From contig CANTUV010000024.1 in assembly GCA_947685225.1 (NCBI GenBank), forward strand, positions 16,324,001 through 16,388,000: 64,000 nucleotides of DNA. The letters are read 5' to 3'. Shown piece after piece: positions 30,231 through 41,457 of the stretch. The translations under genes were made by a program, and so were the position numbers. The stretch comes from Garcia nutans. Its lineage: Eukaryota > Streptophyta > Magnoliopsida > Malpighiales > Euphorbiaceae. The notes below the pieces were generated by a model, which worked only from the letters and a program-made list of their open reading frames with translations, was not told the DNA's origin and did no database searches. Position 1 is the first letter of the stretch. Every line of letters starts with the position of its first letter.

Positions 30231-31154
30231 CTAAATACCTTTGCTTGAAATCTTATGTCCTAACATGATTCCATCTTGAACCATGAAATGACATTTTTCC
30301 CAATTAAGCACCAGCTTTGTTTCCTCATATCTTATCATAACCTTCTCAAGGTTTTCCAAACATCCTTCGAACGAGCTGCCATAAATCGAGAAATCATCCA
30401 TGAACACCTCCATAATATCCTTAATAAGCTCATCAAAGATTGCCAGCATGCACCATTGAAACGTTGCAGGTGCATTGCATAATTCGAATGGCATCCTTCG
30501 ATATGCGAATGTCCCATATGGACAGGTGAATGTAGTTTTCACTTGGACTTCTAGGGCAATAGGAATTTGGAAGTAGCATGAAAACCCATCCAAAAAGCAG
30601 TAGTACTCATGCCCGAATAATCTCTTCAACATCCGATCAATGATGGGCAAATGAAAATGGCCCTTCCTAGTTGCATCATTCAACTTCTGGTAGTCGATGC
30701 AAACCATCCAACCGGTAACTATTCTTATTTGAATTAGCTCATTATTTTCATTGGGAACCACCATCATCCCTTCTTTCTTTGGTACTACCTGAACTGGGCT
30801 CACCCAAGAGCTATCCAAAATTGAATATATAATTCCTGCATCAAGTAGTTTTATTACTTCAGCTTTAACTACTTCTTTCATCTTAGGGTTTAGTCTCCGT
30901 TGTGGTTGCACCACTAGCTTGAATTCATCCTCCATCAGTATTTTGTGAGTGCAATAGGATGGACTAATACCCTTCATGTCTGCTATCTTCCAAGCTATAA
31001 CTTGCTTATGCTTTTGTAACTCGATGTGTTTTACCTTCTGCTTAGAAGATAGGTGGGGACTCAAAATAACTTGCAATTTATTCTTCTCTCCCAAGAATCG
31101 ATACTCAAGATGATCCGAAAGGGTCTTAAGATCCAAATTGGGTGGATCAATCAT
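30231..31154 (-). pseudogene. pol: Athila-like reverse transcriptase
   Basis: The longest intact frame of this element (307 codons). Motifs in order: HKILMEDEFKLVVQPQRRLN, WVSPVQVVPKKEGM, VCIDYQKLNDATRKGHFHLP, CFLDGFSCYFQI (first catalytic Asp), FAYRRMPFELCNAPATFQ and the catalytic FMDDFSIYG (about 30385-30411), then LGHKISSKGI. The FMDD variant of YxDD and the WVSPVQVVPKK form are typical of Athila. The usual Gly in MPFGLCN is Glu here. The frame ends at a TAG before the RNase H. Confidence 0.9.
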
Positions 31155-31385
31155 AGATGGTTATGGCTTTTGTTCTTTTGGAATTTCAATGGTTTCATAC
31201 GCTCGACTCTTAAATGATTTGCTTGGTTCAAGATAAGCAAGTTGCTTCAGTGTTTCCTGATCCTCAACATTATCCTGCAATAAACACAACTCAAGGGGAT
31301 CCTTGGAAACAATGTTAGTAACACAATTTAAGGTTTCATGCTCAATGACATCATTACATGAATCCACCTCATTGAGTGTAAATGA
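31155..31385 (-). pseudogene. Athila-like protease/RT linker (downstream of solo LTR)
   Basis: Codes for NEVDSCNDVIEHETLNCV ... ETIEIPKEQKP. Its first codons connect in phase with AMKY at the end of the protease piece beyond the solo LTR (33517 and up), which shows the solo LTR interrupted one continuous frame. Confidence 0.75.
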
Positions 31386-31390
31386 ATACT

Positions 31391-33516
31391 TATGAGTAGG
31401 GATTTTTACCCCCACTCCCGATGGAATGGTTCTTGCAACCTCGGCACTATTTAGGCTCGAGGTCGTAGGGAACACGAGCCTATGCCTGGAGAAAATGGAG
31501 TTGCCACCCGGACTAGCTGAGAAAAAGAAAGGGGTGGATGACTTGATCCCTAAGGAATCCCCAACCCCTAATGGGTTCAAAAAGTTGGGTAAGTGTGGGG
31601 AATGTGAGAAATGGCCCAACACACCCACAACGCCCAGTTCATTAGAACTGGCCTCCTTTGTAGGTCTTAATATTATAAAATTCTTAAGTATAACAATATT
31701 ATCCATACTACATGCAACAATTAAATTAAAGCATCATTATATTAAAATCAAAGCAATATCTATACAAAAGCAAATAAATGGACACCCATCCGAGGATGGA
31801 AACATGTCCTTACATTTTCCATGTCTAAAACTAAATAGAACACCCACCGAAAGGTGGAAACATGTCCTTTACATTTGTCCAAAAACTTTAGAATAAAATA
31901 AATTACATGATGCTCACGATATGAGGTACCCAAAATATGGAAACATACCTCTCATAATGTTTTGAAATCAAAATAAATTAATAAAAGTAAACAGCCATTC
32001 ACCATAAATAAATCATTCATCAAAGACATCAAACATCAATCAAAATATATAATAAATATTCATCAAATTTTAAAAAAATAGTAAACATATAACTTTAGGG
32101 CTCATGTATAAATTAAGGTTTCTTAGATTTTATGTTTAACAATTAGGGTTTAAGTAAATAAGATTGAAGCTTATGAAAATAAAATAAAATCTTTAGATAT
32201 TCGAAAGGAACAAGCTACTGTGATGATTTGAAAATAGAATTAATTAAGATTTATGGTTTAAATAAATTAGGGTTTAGGTTTGTATTTTGAATAAAGCTAC
32301 TGTATTTTAAATAATCATAATAAAGGAAGTTAAACATAAAGACTTATAATACTTAAATAAATGTTGACCCCTTCGACGAGCCCATACGGCTATCATGAAA
32401 CTGGCTTTTAGGGTTGTAGGTTTTGGTGTTGAAAATTAAGATTTTAGGGCTTAAGATTTAGAAAATAGGGTTTCGAAATTGGAAGAAACTAATGTTATTT
32501 TTTAAAAGAATAATGCTACTATGAGATTTTGGAAAGAAGAATTAATTAGGGTTAAAGCTCTTGATGCATGAAAAAATAAGGCTACTGGATTTTTGAAATA
32601 ATGATTAGGCTAGGGTTTTAAGAAAATAGTCTATTGTTTTGTGGTTTTATAAAAGTGTAATTAGGGTTTTAGATTTCAAAAATATGTTTTACGGGTATTA
32701 AGGCATTAGGGTTTTGAAAAATAGTTTTTAGGGTTTCAAATAGAGTTTTAGATAGTATGTAGAACAATTGATCATCTATTGCAAGTTTAAACAATTAATC
32801 CAATTTGAATGACGAAGCTACTATAAAGAAATAAATAAAAATTCAAATTTCCGTTGTTGATTCCGCCAAAAAGTTGAATTCTGGTTGAACAATATCAAAG
32901 ATAGTGTGGGCTGCCTTTGATGGGTTGTATATTATTTGCTACCTCTTGATTCTTCAAGCTTGAGATTATGAATAGACTGCCAAAAATAATTTTAAGCTCC
33001 AATGGTCCAGATCCTCATTTTTTTTAGATCAAAAGTCCCTTTCTATTTGTTTTAATGTGGTATTTATAGGAAAAAATTAAAACCTAATTCTAATTATCTA
33101 AGGAAATAAAAACCATTTAGGACAAGAAATAAAAACCAAATAGAATTCAGTTTCGGAAAAAACTGCATTGGCAAAAGTTGTTGCGGGCTACAGGTGGGCC
33201 AACTGTGAGAATTATGTGCAAGTGGGTGCAGTCGAGGACCAGTCAATTAGCTGTAGGAATTTCCTGTGGCGAATTGGCCCAAGCCAATTCTTCTTCAGCG
33301 ACGAAAATTTTTCATCGCCGATTCTTCTGTCGCCTATTTTTATTTATTTATTTATTTATCTTTTTCTTTACTATTATCTTTTTTTATTTTTATTAAAAAT
33401 AAATATTATAAGCAATGAATATTAAAATAAATATTATTTAATTAAAATACCACAAAAACTTTTTTGGACTATTTTAAAAAATCGGACTGGACTAGGTCAA
33501 AAATTAAGGGTCTACT
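31391..33516 (-). repeat. Solo Tat LTR (subfamily B, 2126 bases) inside the Athila-like pol
   Basis: Begins (- strand) AGTAGACCCTTAATTTTTGACC at 33516 and ends GGGATTTTTACC side TACTCATA at 31391, with the same landmarks as the Tat-1 3' LTR, including the TATA box near 33061-33068. Flanks are ATACT (31386-31390) and GTACT (33517-33521), a 5-bp TSD with one mismatch. Nothing internal remains, so it arose by LTR-LTR recombination. Confidence 0.88.
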
Positions 33517-33521
33517 GTACT

Positions 33522-34286
33522 TCATAGCACAATCTATATTAAAAATAACTTTCTTGCTTCCCATTCTTAAGGTCGATGTTCCATCATGGACATTGATAAG
33601 GGCACGGGCTGTATTTAAAAATGGCCTACAAAGGACAAGTGACACATCTGCATCCTCATCTATATCAATGAAAACAAAATCATTGGGGAAAATGAAATCC
33701 CCAACTTTTACCAACACATCCTCTATAATACCACGAGGGTGAATTACTAACTTATCAGCAAGTTGAATGGTCATGAGTGTTGGTTTAGGTTCTCCGACAC
33801 CTAACTCTTTAAACATCTTGCAGGGCATAACACTTATGCTAGCCTCCAAATCAGCCAATGCACTTTTAACTTCAATATCACCTATCAAACATGGGATAGT
33901 AAAAGTACCAAGATCTTTTTAATTTCTTAGGCAACCTCTTTTGCAAAATTGTTGAACTCTTTTCCGATAATTGCACCAAAGATACTTCCTCAAGCTTCCT
34001 TTTGTTAGAAAGGAGATGTGATAAAGCTTCAGTAAATGGAATACTAATGTGTAGTTGTTTAAAGAGTTCAAGAAACCTACCAAACTAAGCATCCATCTTG
34101 TGCTTGTTCAACATTGCTAGATATGGCACTCGAGGCCGGCATTCCTTCACTATTGGACTGGATTCTTATGGTTGATTCCCTTTCTCATTTTCCACTACAA
34201 CCTTCTAACCTAAAGCAACAGTACGGTTATCTTCTTTTTCTTGTGTCTCAGCCTCTTACTCAACCACACCACCTTTAATTTCCATT
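33522..34286 (-). pseudogene. pro: Athila-like gag C-terminus and aspartic protease
   Basis: Reads (- strand) from YLAMLNKHKMD, FLELFKQLHISIPFTEALSHL and ILQKRLPKKLK, the typical Athila segment between nucleocapsid and protease, into the protease ADLEASISVMPCKMFKELG, where the catalytic D-x-G has become DLEAS. Further VIHPRGIIEDVLVKV and LCRPFLNTARALI match the rest of the domain. Frame breaks occur near 33889. Enclosed by the solo LTR on one side and Tat-2 on the other. Confidence 0.82.
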
Positions 34287-34291
34287 CCACT
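34287..34291. repeat. Target-site duplication CCACT, left copy (Tat-2)
   Basis: CCACT immediately left of the Tat-2 LTR end TGTGAGC. The identical CCACT follows the other Tat-2 LTR at 52821-52825. Confidence 0.93.
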
Positions 34292-36590
34292 TGTGAGCAG
34301 GGATTTTTGCCTCCGCTCTTAGTGAAATAGTTCTTGCGACTTCAGCACTGTTTAGGCTCAGGGCCTTAGAAAACACGAGCCTAAGCTAAAAAAGAATCGA
34401 GTCGCCACCTGGACAGGCCAAAAAAAAAAAGAAAAGGGTGGATGACTCAATTTCTGAGGAATCCACAACCCCTTAATGGGTTCAGAAAGTTGGGTACATG
34501 TGGGGAAGGTGAGAAATGGCCTAGCACCCCCATAATGCTCGGTTCATTGGAATCGGCCTCCTTTTCAGGTCTTAATATTATAAAATTCTTAAATATAATG
34601 ATATTATCCATACTACACGTAACAATTAAATTAAAGTATCATTATATTAAAATCAAAGCAATGTTGAAACAAAATAAATAAATGGGCACCCATCCGATGA
34701 TGAAAATGTACCCTTACATCGTCCAATGCCTAAAACTAAAAGGTACATCCACCAAAAGGTGAAAATGTGTCCTTTACATTAATCTCAAAATATAAAAATA
34801 AATTCAATTACATAAAAATTAATTAATGAGGTACCCAATCATGGAAACATACCTCTTAGAATTTTAATAAACAAATAATAATTGAAAAAAATATTCATCC
34901 ATGATAAATTAAATAAATCAAACATTAAAATTAAATAAATCAATCATCAAAGATATAAATCAAAGATATAAATAAACCACTAATCAAAACATATAACAAA
35001 CATGCTTCTAACTTAAATGAAGCAAAGGAAGATACAAGTTTAGGTTTAGGTCTCAATTTAGGGTTTCTTAATTAACATTTAGGATTTTGGGATTTTGGAA
35101 TTAACATAATTATTATTATTATTATTTGAAATATTTAGCCTACTGTAATGAATTTAGAAAAATGGAATTGATTAGGATTTTATAGTTTTAAGAAAATAGT
35201 TGGTTAATCAAATTAGGGTTTAGAGCTAATACCATGCAATGAGGGTTTTTAGAAAGAAATAAATTAGGGTTTGGTATTTATTAAAAATAATTTTTGTAGC
35301 TTAAGATTTTACATGAATTAGGGTATAGAAAATAGGATCGAAGTTTTATAGTTTAGAAGAAATAAACTTCTATGAAGATATATGAAAAAACTTTAATGAG
35401 GTTACTATGAGGATATATTGACTAAATAATCATGCACTCAAAAGAATTTAAGCTAACAGATTACTGAATTTATTTTATATGATTGACAATACAATATCAT
35501 CAAAACTGGTAGTAATTAAAACTGGATATGAATGGCTTACTGGAACTTTAATTTGACAAAGAATGAACATATTCCATATTTAAAACAATCAAAACATATA
35601 GAATTTATTTAACTTAAAGCATACCATCATTTGTTGGCTCTACCATAATTATTTGAACGAGATTCTGGATGAGCTTTGGCAAAGACAATGAGTACATTGC
35701 CTTTGTAGAGTTTTGTGTTATTGATCTTCCTCGTCTAGCCTTGCTATTTCTTTTTGTATATCAAGCTTGCTAGGGTTTGTTGGTTGATTACTAAATTTTC
35801 TAGAGTTTCAGTAGCCAACCAAAAGCTAAAGGTTCCAAAGTTCCCCCTTCAGGTCTTTCAAACCTATATTTATAATCACTCTCATAAGTTAAACCTCAAA
35901 ATTTTCTTATTTAAGAGTGGTTTATTATGATGCATGTCAAATTCATGGGTTCGATACAAACTGATTCCATATCAAATTACAATTACTTGAATTCGATATA
36001 GATCGAGTCTATCTCAAAATAAAATGACTTTATTTCGATAGAAACTAAACCCATATCGAAGTAGGTATCCAGATTTGACATGGAATTAAAAAACAATTGC
36101 CCATATCAGACTAGGAGAGCCCCATTTCGATATGAGGTTGTCCCATATCAAAATGGGACCCCATTTTGTTATGGGATAGCCCCATATCGAATTGGGATAT
36201 CGAATTGGGGTTGTCCCTATTCGATATGGACTGCCCCATATGAAATTTGGGCTTCCAATTTGATATGGTGAGCTCCATATAGAATTAGGAGGACTCCAAT
36301 TCAATATGGGGCTTCCCCATGTCAAAGTGGATGCCCTAATTCGACATGGGACACCTCTACTACAAAAACCATATGGATTAAGTGGAAAAGCAACCAAACC
36401 TTCGAATCGAATCCGTTTTAGGGTTTAGTGCACCAATGTCTTGAAAAAACCAACCAAATATTCTAAAACAGACCTAATTAGGGTTTTAAAAGTTTAATTG
36501 GCTTATTTTATGTTCTATTGCAATACATTAGTCCAATAAAAGGTTTAGAATTATCACCAGACTAGCCAGGGCAAAAATCAAGGGTCTACA
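34292..36590 (-). repeat. Tat-2 3' LTR (subfamily A, 2299 bases)
   Basis: Ends TGTAGACCCTTGATTTTTGCCC (- strand start, 36590) and GGGATTTTT ... CTCACA (34292). U3 holds the subfamily-A minisatellite at 36080-36370. TATA box (revcomp TATTTATA) at 35867-35874. No gene. Confidence 0.93.
36080..36370 (-). repeat. U3 minisatellite of LTR subfamily A, unit about 22 bases
   Basis: Units alternate CCCATATCGAAATGGGG and CCCATTTCGATATGGGG, each a near-palindrome around TCGA. The same array is in the 5' LTR (about 52300-52580). LTR subfamily B has instead a CTGCGGCAG module at the comparable place. Confidence 0.85.
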
Positions 36591-36606
36591 GTTTGTCCCC
36601 TGATTG
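36591..36606 (-). other. Tat-2 polypurine tract
   Basis: On the - strand CAATCAGGGGACAAAC ends exactly at the 3' LTR start. Confidence 0.8.
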
Positions 36607-36689
36607 AATGATCTTGAATTTATTCAAAGAGTGAAAATCAACATGGTTTGAATTGATTTTGGACAAGGATGATTTTAGACTCAGAGTGA

Positions 36690-37105
36690 TTCAGATTCGG
36701 GACTAAAAAATGATTTAGGTTCTAGATCCAAAGTGAGTTCTGGACATCAAAAATAAATTGGGTTCTAGACCCGGAGTGAGTTCTAGACTCAAAAAATAAT
36801 TTGGGTTCTGGACCTGGAGTGAGTTTTGGACTCAAAAAATGATTTGCGTTCTGGATACGAAGTGAGTTCTGGACAAAAAAAATGATTTGAGTTCTAGACT
36901 CGGAGTGAGTTTTGGACTCAAAAAATGATTTGGGTTCTGGACCCGAAGTGAGTTCTGCACTATAAAAATGATTTGGGTTCTAGACCCAAAGTGAGTTTTG
37001 GACTTAAAAAATGATTTGGGTTCTGGACCCGGAGTGAGTTTTGGACTCAAAAAATGATTTGGGTTCTGGACCCGGAGTGAGTTTTGGACTCAAGAATAAT
37101 TTGGT
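36690..37105 (-). repeat. Tat-2 3' UTR tandem repeat, unit about 43 bases
   Basis: Repeats of 'ttgggttctggacccgg-agtgagttttggactcaaaaaatga' (period 43-44, nine to ten units). It is recognisably built from the same GGACCC/GAGTCC blocks as the 67-base array of Tat-1 but with a shorter unit. Non-coding. Confidence 0.85.
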
Positions 37106-37171
37106 TTGGGTTCTAGACTTGACGTACCTGATTGGGCTTACTTTTACTATTATAGTATGATAGCTATATAA

Positions 37172-39237
37172 TCCATAGTGGTGGAAATGTCAATAAGGCC
37201 TGCTAATGGTACGAGCAAGTGCCACCGGCTGTTCGAAGAATGATCCGCGAATGTGGTTTTGAAGAATTTATATTGTAACTGCCGACTAAAGGGTTTCAAA
37301 TTGATAAAAGTGGATTTAGGTGCTTGCTTAGCGGTGGATCGACACCACCCATACCTTTCATTTGACCATTGGGGAGATGACCATTAGTCCGGTTGAATTC
37401 ATAACAATAATGGATTTGAAGTGTGATGGAATTCCCATCCCATTGACTAATGATATATTGACTACAGATAAAATTTGACTGTTGATCGGTTTAAAGCCTA
37501 GGTATAAGGGTGCATGGAAGATTAAATATGAATACATTTGATAGTACTGGTTGAGGCAGACCAGGCCTGTACAAGGGGAACTGGCGAAAAGGTACACCCG
37601 TGGATTCTTATTGCATCTATTAGCCACGACCATTTTATGCAGCACCGAGGTGTCGATCCGCCTATCAGTCCTACATGCTTTGTCTGATTTTGAGCTCTTG
37701 CCATATTATGCTTAGGGAGAGGGGGGTCTAGCCTGTCTCTATCACAGCTTTGACAAAATTAGTAGGAATAAAAGATCATTTACCGGTTTTATGGTTGTCG
37801 CCAAGGTATGAATCTTGAATTTGATATATTCGAATGATGCATATTAACAAGATTGATTTTTTTTACAGGTGTGGTCATATGAACACAATTGGTTAGGGAA
37901 CGTGGTGTTTAGGGGAGAAGGATGGGTTTCCCAAGAATAGGCCGTTGGTTGTCCGGTCGCAAAGAAGTTTCTGGTAGTCATTATGTGCAATCTCAACATT
38001 ATCAGCTGAGCTATCTAACCTGGGATAAGGTAAAAGATAAAATTAGTATTATTACTGAATTTTATAAGGAAAATTTACTTACCTTTGGCATCGTTTGTAG
38101 TTGAACATAGCTTGGTGAAGAGCTGAGGAGAGGGCGATCTAGACCACTGGCATGAACAATGCATTGCCCTTAGAGAACTCTCGCCGAATTATTGTCAGGC
38201 ATGTGTCTAGTTGCTGGTTCCTTGGTGAAAGGATTCATAATTGGTTTCTTGGCCCGGATCAGAGGCGAGTACTAGCCAACATCCCCACATCTATTCTTAC
38301 TTGTATATCTATTCCATGGAATGCATGGAAACATGCCCAGAATAGATATGATATTGAGGCACTCTTGCTTCGACCAGACTTATCATATAATGAGTTCATA
38401 CGGGATCAATTTTTGCACGTTGAAGTTGCTCCAGATGGGCTTGAAGATTTTGAGGAAGGAGAAGAAGAAGGGGGTGATATCATGGAAGAAGGAGGTGATG
38501 AGGAAGAGGGAGATGATGGTGAGGAAGGTAGCGGGGATGAAGAGGAAGAAGAGGATGAGGATGAGGATGAGCCTCCTTCTCATTCTCATGGTGATGTTGG
38601 AGATGGCACTTCTCAGGTAAAGATTTATCAATGCAACTGTTCCTTTTTAACTTTTCCTGACTATTTTCATGATTGTCACAGACTGTTGGCTCATTTAGTA
38701 CTGAGCCTGGACCGTCCACCGCTGTTCCAACTCAATTGCCAATCTCACCAGTGTAACGGCAATTTTCTCCATTTGCTCCTTCCTATCAGCCAGATATGTT
38801 GTCTTAACCGTAGGACTTTGAACTGCATTATTTGGTCTATTTTTCCTATTTTAATTTACATATGCTGAATGTATGCATGAAAATGTATGAACCTAATTTT
38901 CCTTTCTAGCTCACAGCAGATGCTTGAGGAGCAGAATTGAAAGTTGTGAGAGGATTTGGCCTCTTGCTGCTGGAGTGTGGATTATCTTAAAAGGAACTTT
39001 TGGGACTTCAGATTTCAAGGTTATAGAAATCCCAATGCTTTCTTATGAAAGAGGCCCCAGATAGATGATCATGACACATCACTTCCCTTTACAGACTTTA
39101 ATCATGATAGAAGTGATTTTTGTGATCTGGACGCTTCTTTTTCGGGAGGAACTGGGACAAATGACATGCCCTCACTTCCATCTGGTGATGACTTTTTGAG
39201 TGCTTTATTTGACTATAGGCCGTTGCCTTCATCATAG
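37172..39237 (+). pseudogene. Tat-2 antisense gene alpha: plant mobile domain protein relic
   Basis: Opposite to Tat-2 gag-pol. Exons by GT/AG and match to Tat-1: exon 2 about 37172-37805 (PMD core, with GEMTISPVE-like, YTRGFLLHLLATTIFMQH and GEGGLACLYHSFDK), exon 3 37869-38029, exon 4 38101-38616 (WFLGERIHNWFLGPDQRR, then a very acidic Glu/Asp/Gly tail), exon 5 38682-38834, exon 6 38917-39237. Exon 1 and its promoter are not recognisable. Many stops and frame breaks in exons 2, 3 and 5 make it a pseudogene. The long acidic tail of exon 4 is much larger than in Tat-1. Confidence 0.75.
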
Positions 39238-39745
39238 TGATCAGGTTGTATGAAATTAATTGTACTAGCTTGTATGAATTTAATTTTACATAAATAAACA
39301 AAGTGGTTATAATCAATTCGTAAATAGTAAACTATAATTAATATTATACTTTGACTATTTTTTTCTTTTTTTTTGGATTCTTTTGGAATTTTTTTCTTTA
39401 TATATATACATGAATTCACAGAGACATTTTTGTTACCATGTCAGATTCAAGTTATACGAATTCAACATGGATTTAAATTGATTAGGCTTAACATCTTCAC
39501 ACATCAAAACGAAAATCCTTCTTCGACATGGATAAAGATATGAAGTCCTAATTCCACACGGATTTCTTTAAGCAACGTAATCTTCAGCCAGCAATTATAT
39601 GAATTACAAATCAATTTCTCTTCCTCAACGTCCTAAGCAGTAACATTCTCTAGTACAATTTCCTATTGCACTAATCTTTTATTCCAAGATTCAGCTTTTG
39701 CCATTCCCAACACTCTTTGGCAATAGCAATTTTCATACCATCACT
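39238..39745. other. Spacer between Tat-2 antisense genes alpha and beta
   Basis: AT-rich with no open frame of note. It should contain the alpha 3' end and the beta promoter; TATA-like ATTATATG near 39594 is weak. Two 'cgacatggat' like stretches (about 39515) recall U3 repeats. Nothing firm. Confidence 0.45.
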
Positions 39746-41040
39746 ATGACCAAAAGTAATTTAAAGAAGTTGAATTTTATTCAGAATTATCGAGGCAACA
39801 CAGTGGGAACAAATATCAAGCTCTAAATTCAACATTTTGAAGTATTTTCAAAATGTCAAATTAGACCAATCATTTCTACATGCTATTGCTTCCTTTTGGG
39901 ATAAAAAAACTAGGACTTTTAAGATAAATAACTTTGAGATATGTCCTATAATTGAGGAATTTGAGGCTATTCTTGGATATCCAAGCGACCGACCAATGGC
40001 GTTGCCCATACTTTCTCCAAAACTCAACATAAGATGCAAATGCTTTTTCAACTATCAAAACCTGAAGTTCTGCAATTGATAAGAGGTGAGAAAATTCTGC
40101 TTGGTCCCTTGATTGACTTTTGCACTTCTCACTTGGCTCCTACTAAAACTTGAGGACGCATGTTCTATCTCTGCTTGCTTGGTCAATTCTTACTTGTTTC
40201 TTCTGATGGTGATATCAATCCACGAGTATTGGATATGATAGGCCAAATGGAAGGAGGCTTATCGCCAATTCCCGTGATCTTAGTTGAGACTTCAGTTGAA
40301 ATGGACCAATTTAACTTAGGATTATCGAGGAGATTGGCCGGGAGTCCATTGTTGCTTCAGGTAACCACTTAAATCACCTTTTTTTTTATTTATTGCTCTA
40401 ATTTTTTTCTAGTTCGCCCTTACTAATTTTCGGAACTAGCGAGTTGTCTTTATTTTTGCCTAAGCAGCCCTTGCGGGTTTTCAACTTAGCGGACCATTTT
40501 TTTATATCAATTCTAATTTTTGTCTATACTGCCCTTGTGGGTTTTCAAAACTATCGAATACCCTAATTTTTGCTTAGGCCGTCCTTACAGATTTTTGACC
40601 TAACGGGCCCTTTTTTTTAAATTCTTTTCTTGTCCTTACAGATTTGGCTTCAGGAGCGTCTCTACTTGCTCAACACTCCATCTATAGATTTTGCCAGATA
40701 TTTGCCACAACATCACTCTGCTAGGAAACTACTCCACCCTACTTCCTCATATGCCGACTGGGTTGATTAGATCCACTCACACGCTGCAGTCAACATCCGT
40801 GTGTTAGCACCTTGGTGGAAGATTTCTCATATCACCATTCGGACATATTTGATGTATGTTCCTCTTACTGTCCTTCATTGAGGTACTTGCTATGATCCTC
40901 ACTGGCTTGAGCATCAGTATGGAGCTGAGCCTCGAGGTTCTGAGTTTAGTCCTAACTTTGATATGGCTTGTCTGACTGAAGCCTTCTTGGATCAGCTGAA
41001 GCAAAGCTGGCCTGCACGCTACACTTATCGTCTTCCATAA
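39746..41040 (+). pseudogene. Tat-2 antisense gene beta (DUF7745-like, two exons)
   Basis: Start ATG at 39746 (MTKSNLKKLNF). Exon 1 39746-40360 contains VKLDQSFLHAIASFWD and NNFEICPIIEEFEAILGYP, then after a frameshift near 40010 KPEVLQLIRGEKILLGPL and GQFLLVSSDGDINPRV. The intron 40361-40641 starts GTAACC and ends CCTTACAG. Exon 2 40642-41040 has IDFARYLPQHHSARKLL and ends ARYTYRLP. Same exon boundaries as in Tat-1. Stops in exon 2 (WVD*, VLH*) and the frameshift disable it. Confidence 0.77.
40409..40603 (-). repeat. Tat-2 hairpin cluster II in the beta intron
   Basis: Four units on the - strand. 40460-40489: arms CTAAGTTG / CTGCTTAG, AAAA, CCC-GCAA-GGG. 40524-40554: arms ATAGTTTTG / CAGTATAG, CCC-ACAA-GGG. 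40574-40603: arms TTAGGTC / GGCCTAA, TCT-GTAA-GGA. 40409-40439: arms CTAGTTCCG / CGAACTAG with a decayed inner stem but a GTAA loop. Inner-stem changes TCT/GGA keep U-A, C-G and U.G pairing. Equivalent place to 7795-7940 in Tat-1. Confidence 0.72.
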
Positions 41041-41284
41041 ATTTTACATTTATCAATTTGTTTAGAAAAAATATTGTTAGGATATAAAAATATTGAAAAC
41101 AATAATAAAAGATGTTTCTTTTCCTTTATAATTTGTCATCATCTTTCACTATTGTGTTTATTTGTTTTATCCATATTTGGTCAAATACTTAAAATAGTGC
41201 ACATAGAACAATTTTAATATTAATTCTATTTTATTAATTTAGGGAACAACCAAACATAGAATCATTATACACAAGATCACTCCT

Positions 41285-41430
41285 GTTGCCATCTAGCCTT
41301 TTCAGGTTTTCTAATTGGCAATTTTCTCTCGCTTAGCCCTAATTGTTGCCTAGCTCACCCTTACGAGTTTTTGGAACTAGCGGACTACTCTAACTTTTTC
41401 CTAGGCCACCCTTTTGGGTTTTCAACCTAA
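41285..41430 (-). repeat. Tat-2 hairpin cluster I after the integrase
   Basis: Three units on the - strand. 41401-41430: arms TTAGGTTG / TGGCCTAG, AAAA, CCC-AAAA-GGG. 41350-41380: arms CTAGTTCC / GAGCTAG, CTC-GTAA-GGG. 41285-41321: arms TTGCCAATTAG / CTAGATGGCAA, AAAA, CCT-GAAA-AGG. The last is the counterpart of Tat-1 H3, where the inner stem is CCC/GGG: a paired C-G to U-A change that keeps the GAAA loop. Confidence 0.75.
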
Positions 41431-41457
41431 CGAGCTCCCTTTTTTTACGCATAAAAC

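Noticed and set aside
38383..38719. Hydrophobic or His-rich - strand frames opposite alpha exon 4
   Set aside because: Mirror reading of GAA/GAT-rich codons; no independent support.
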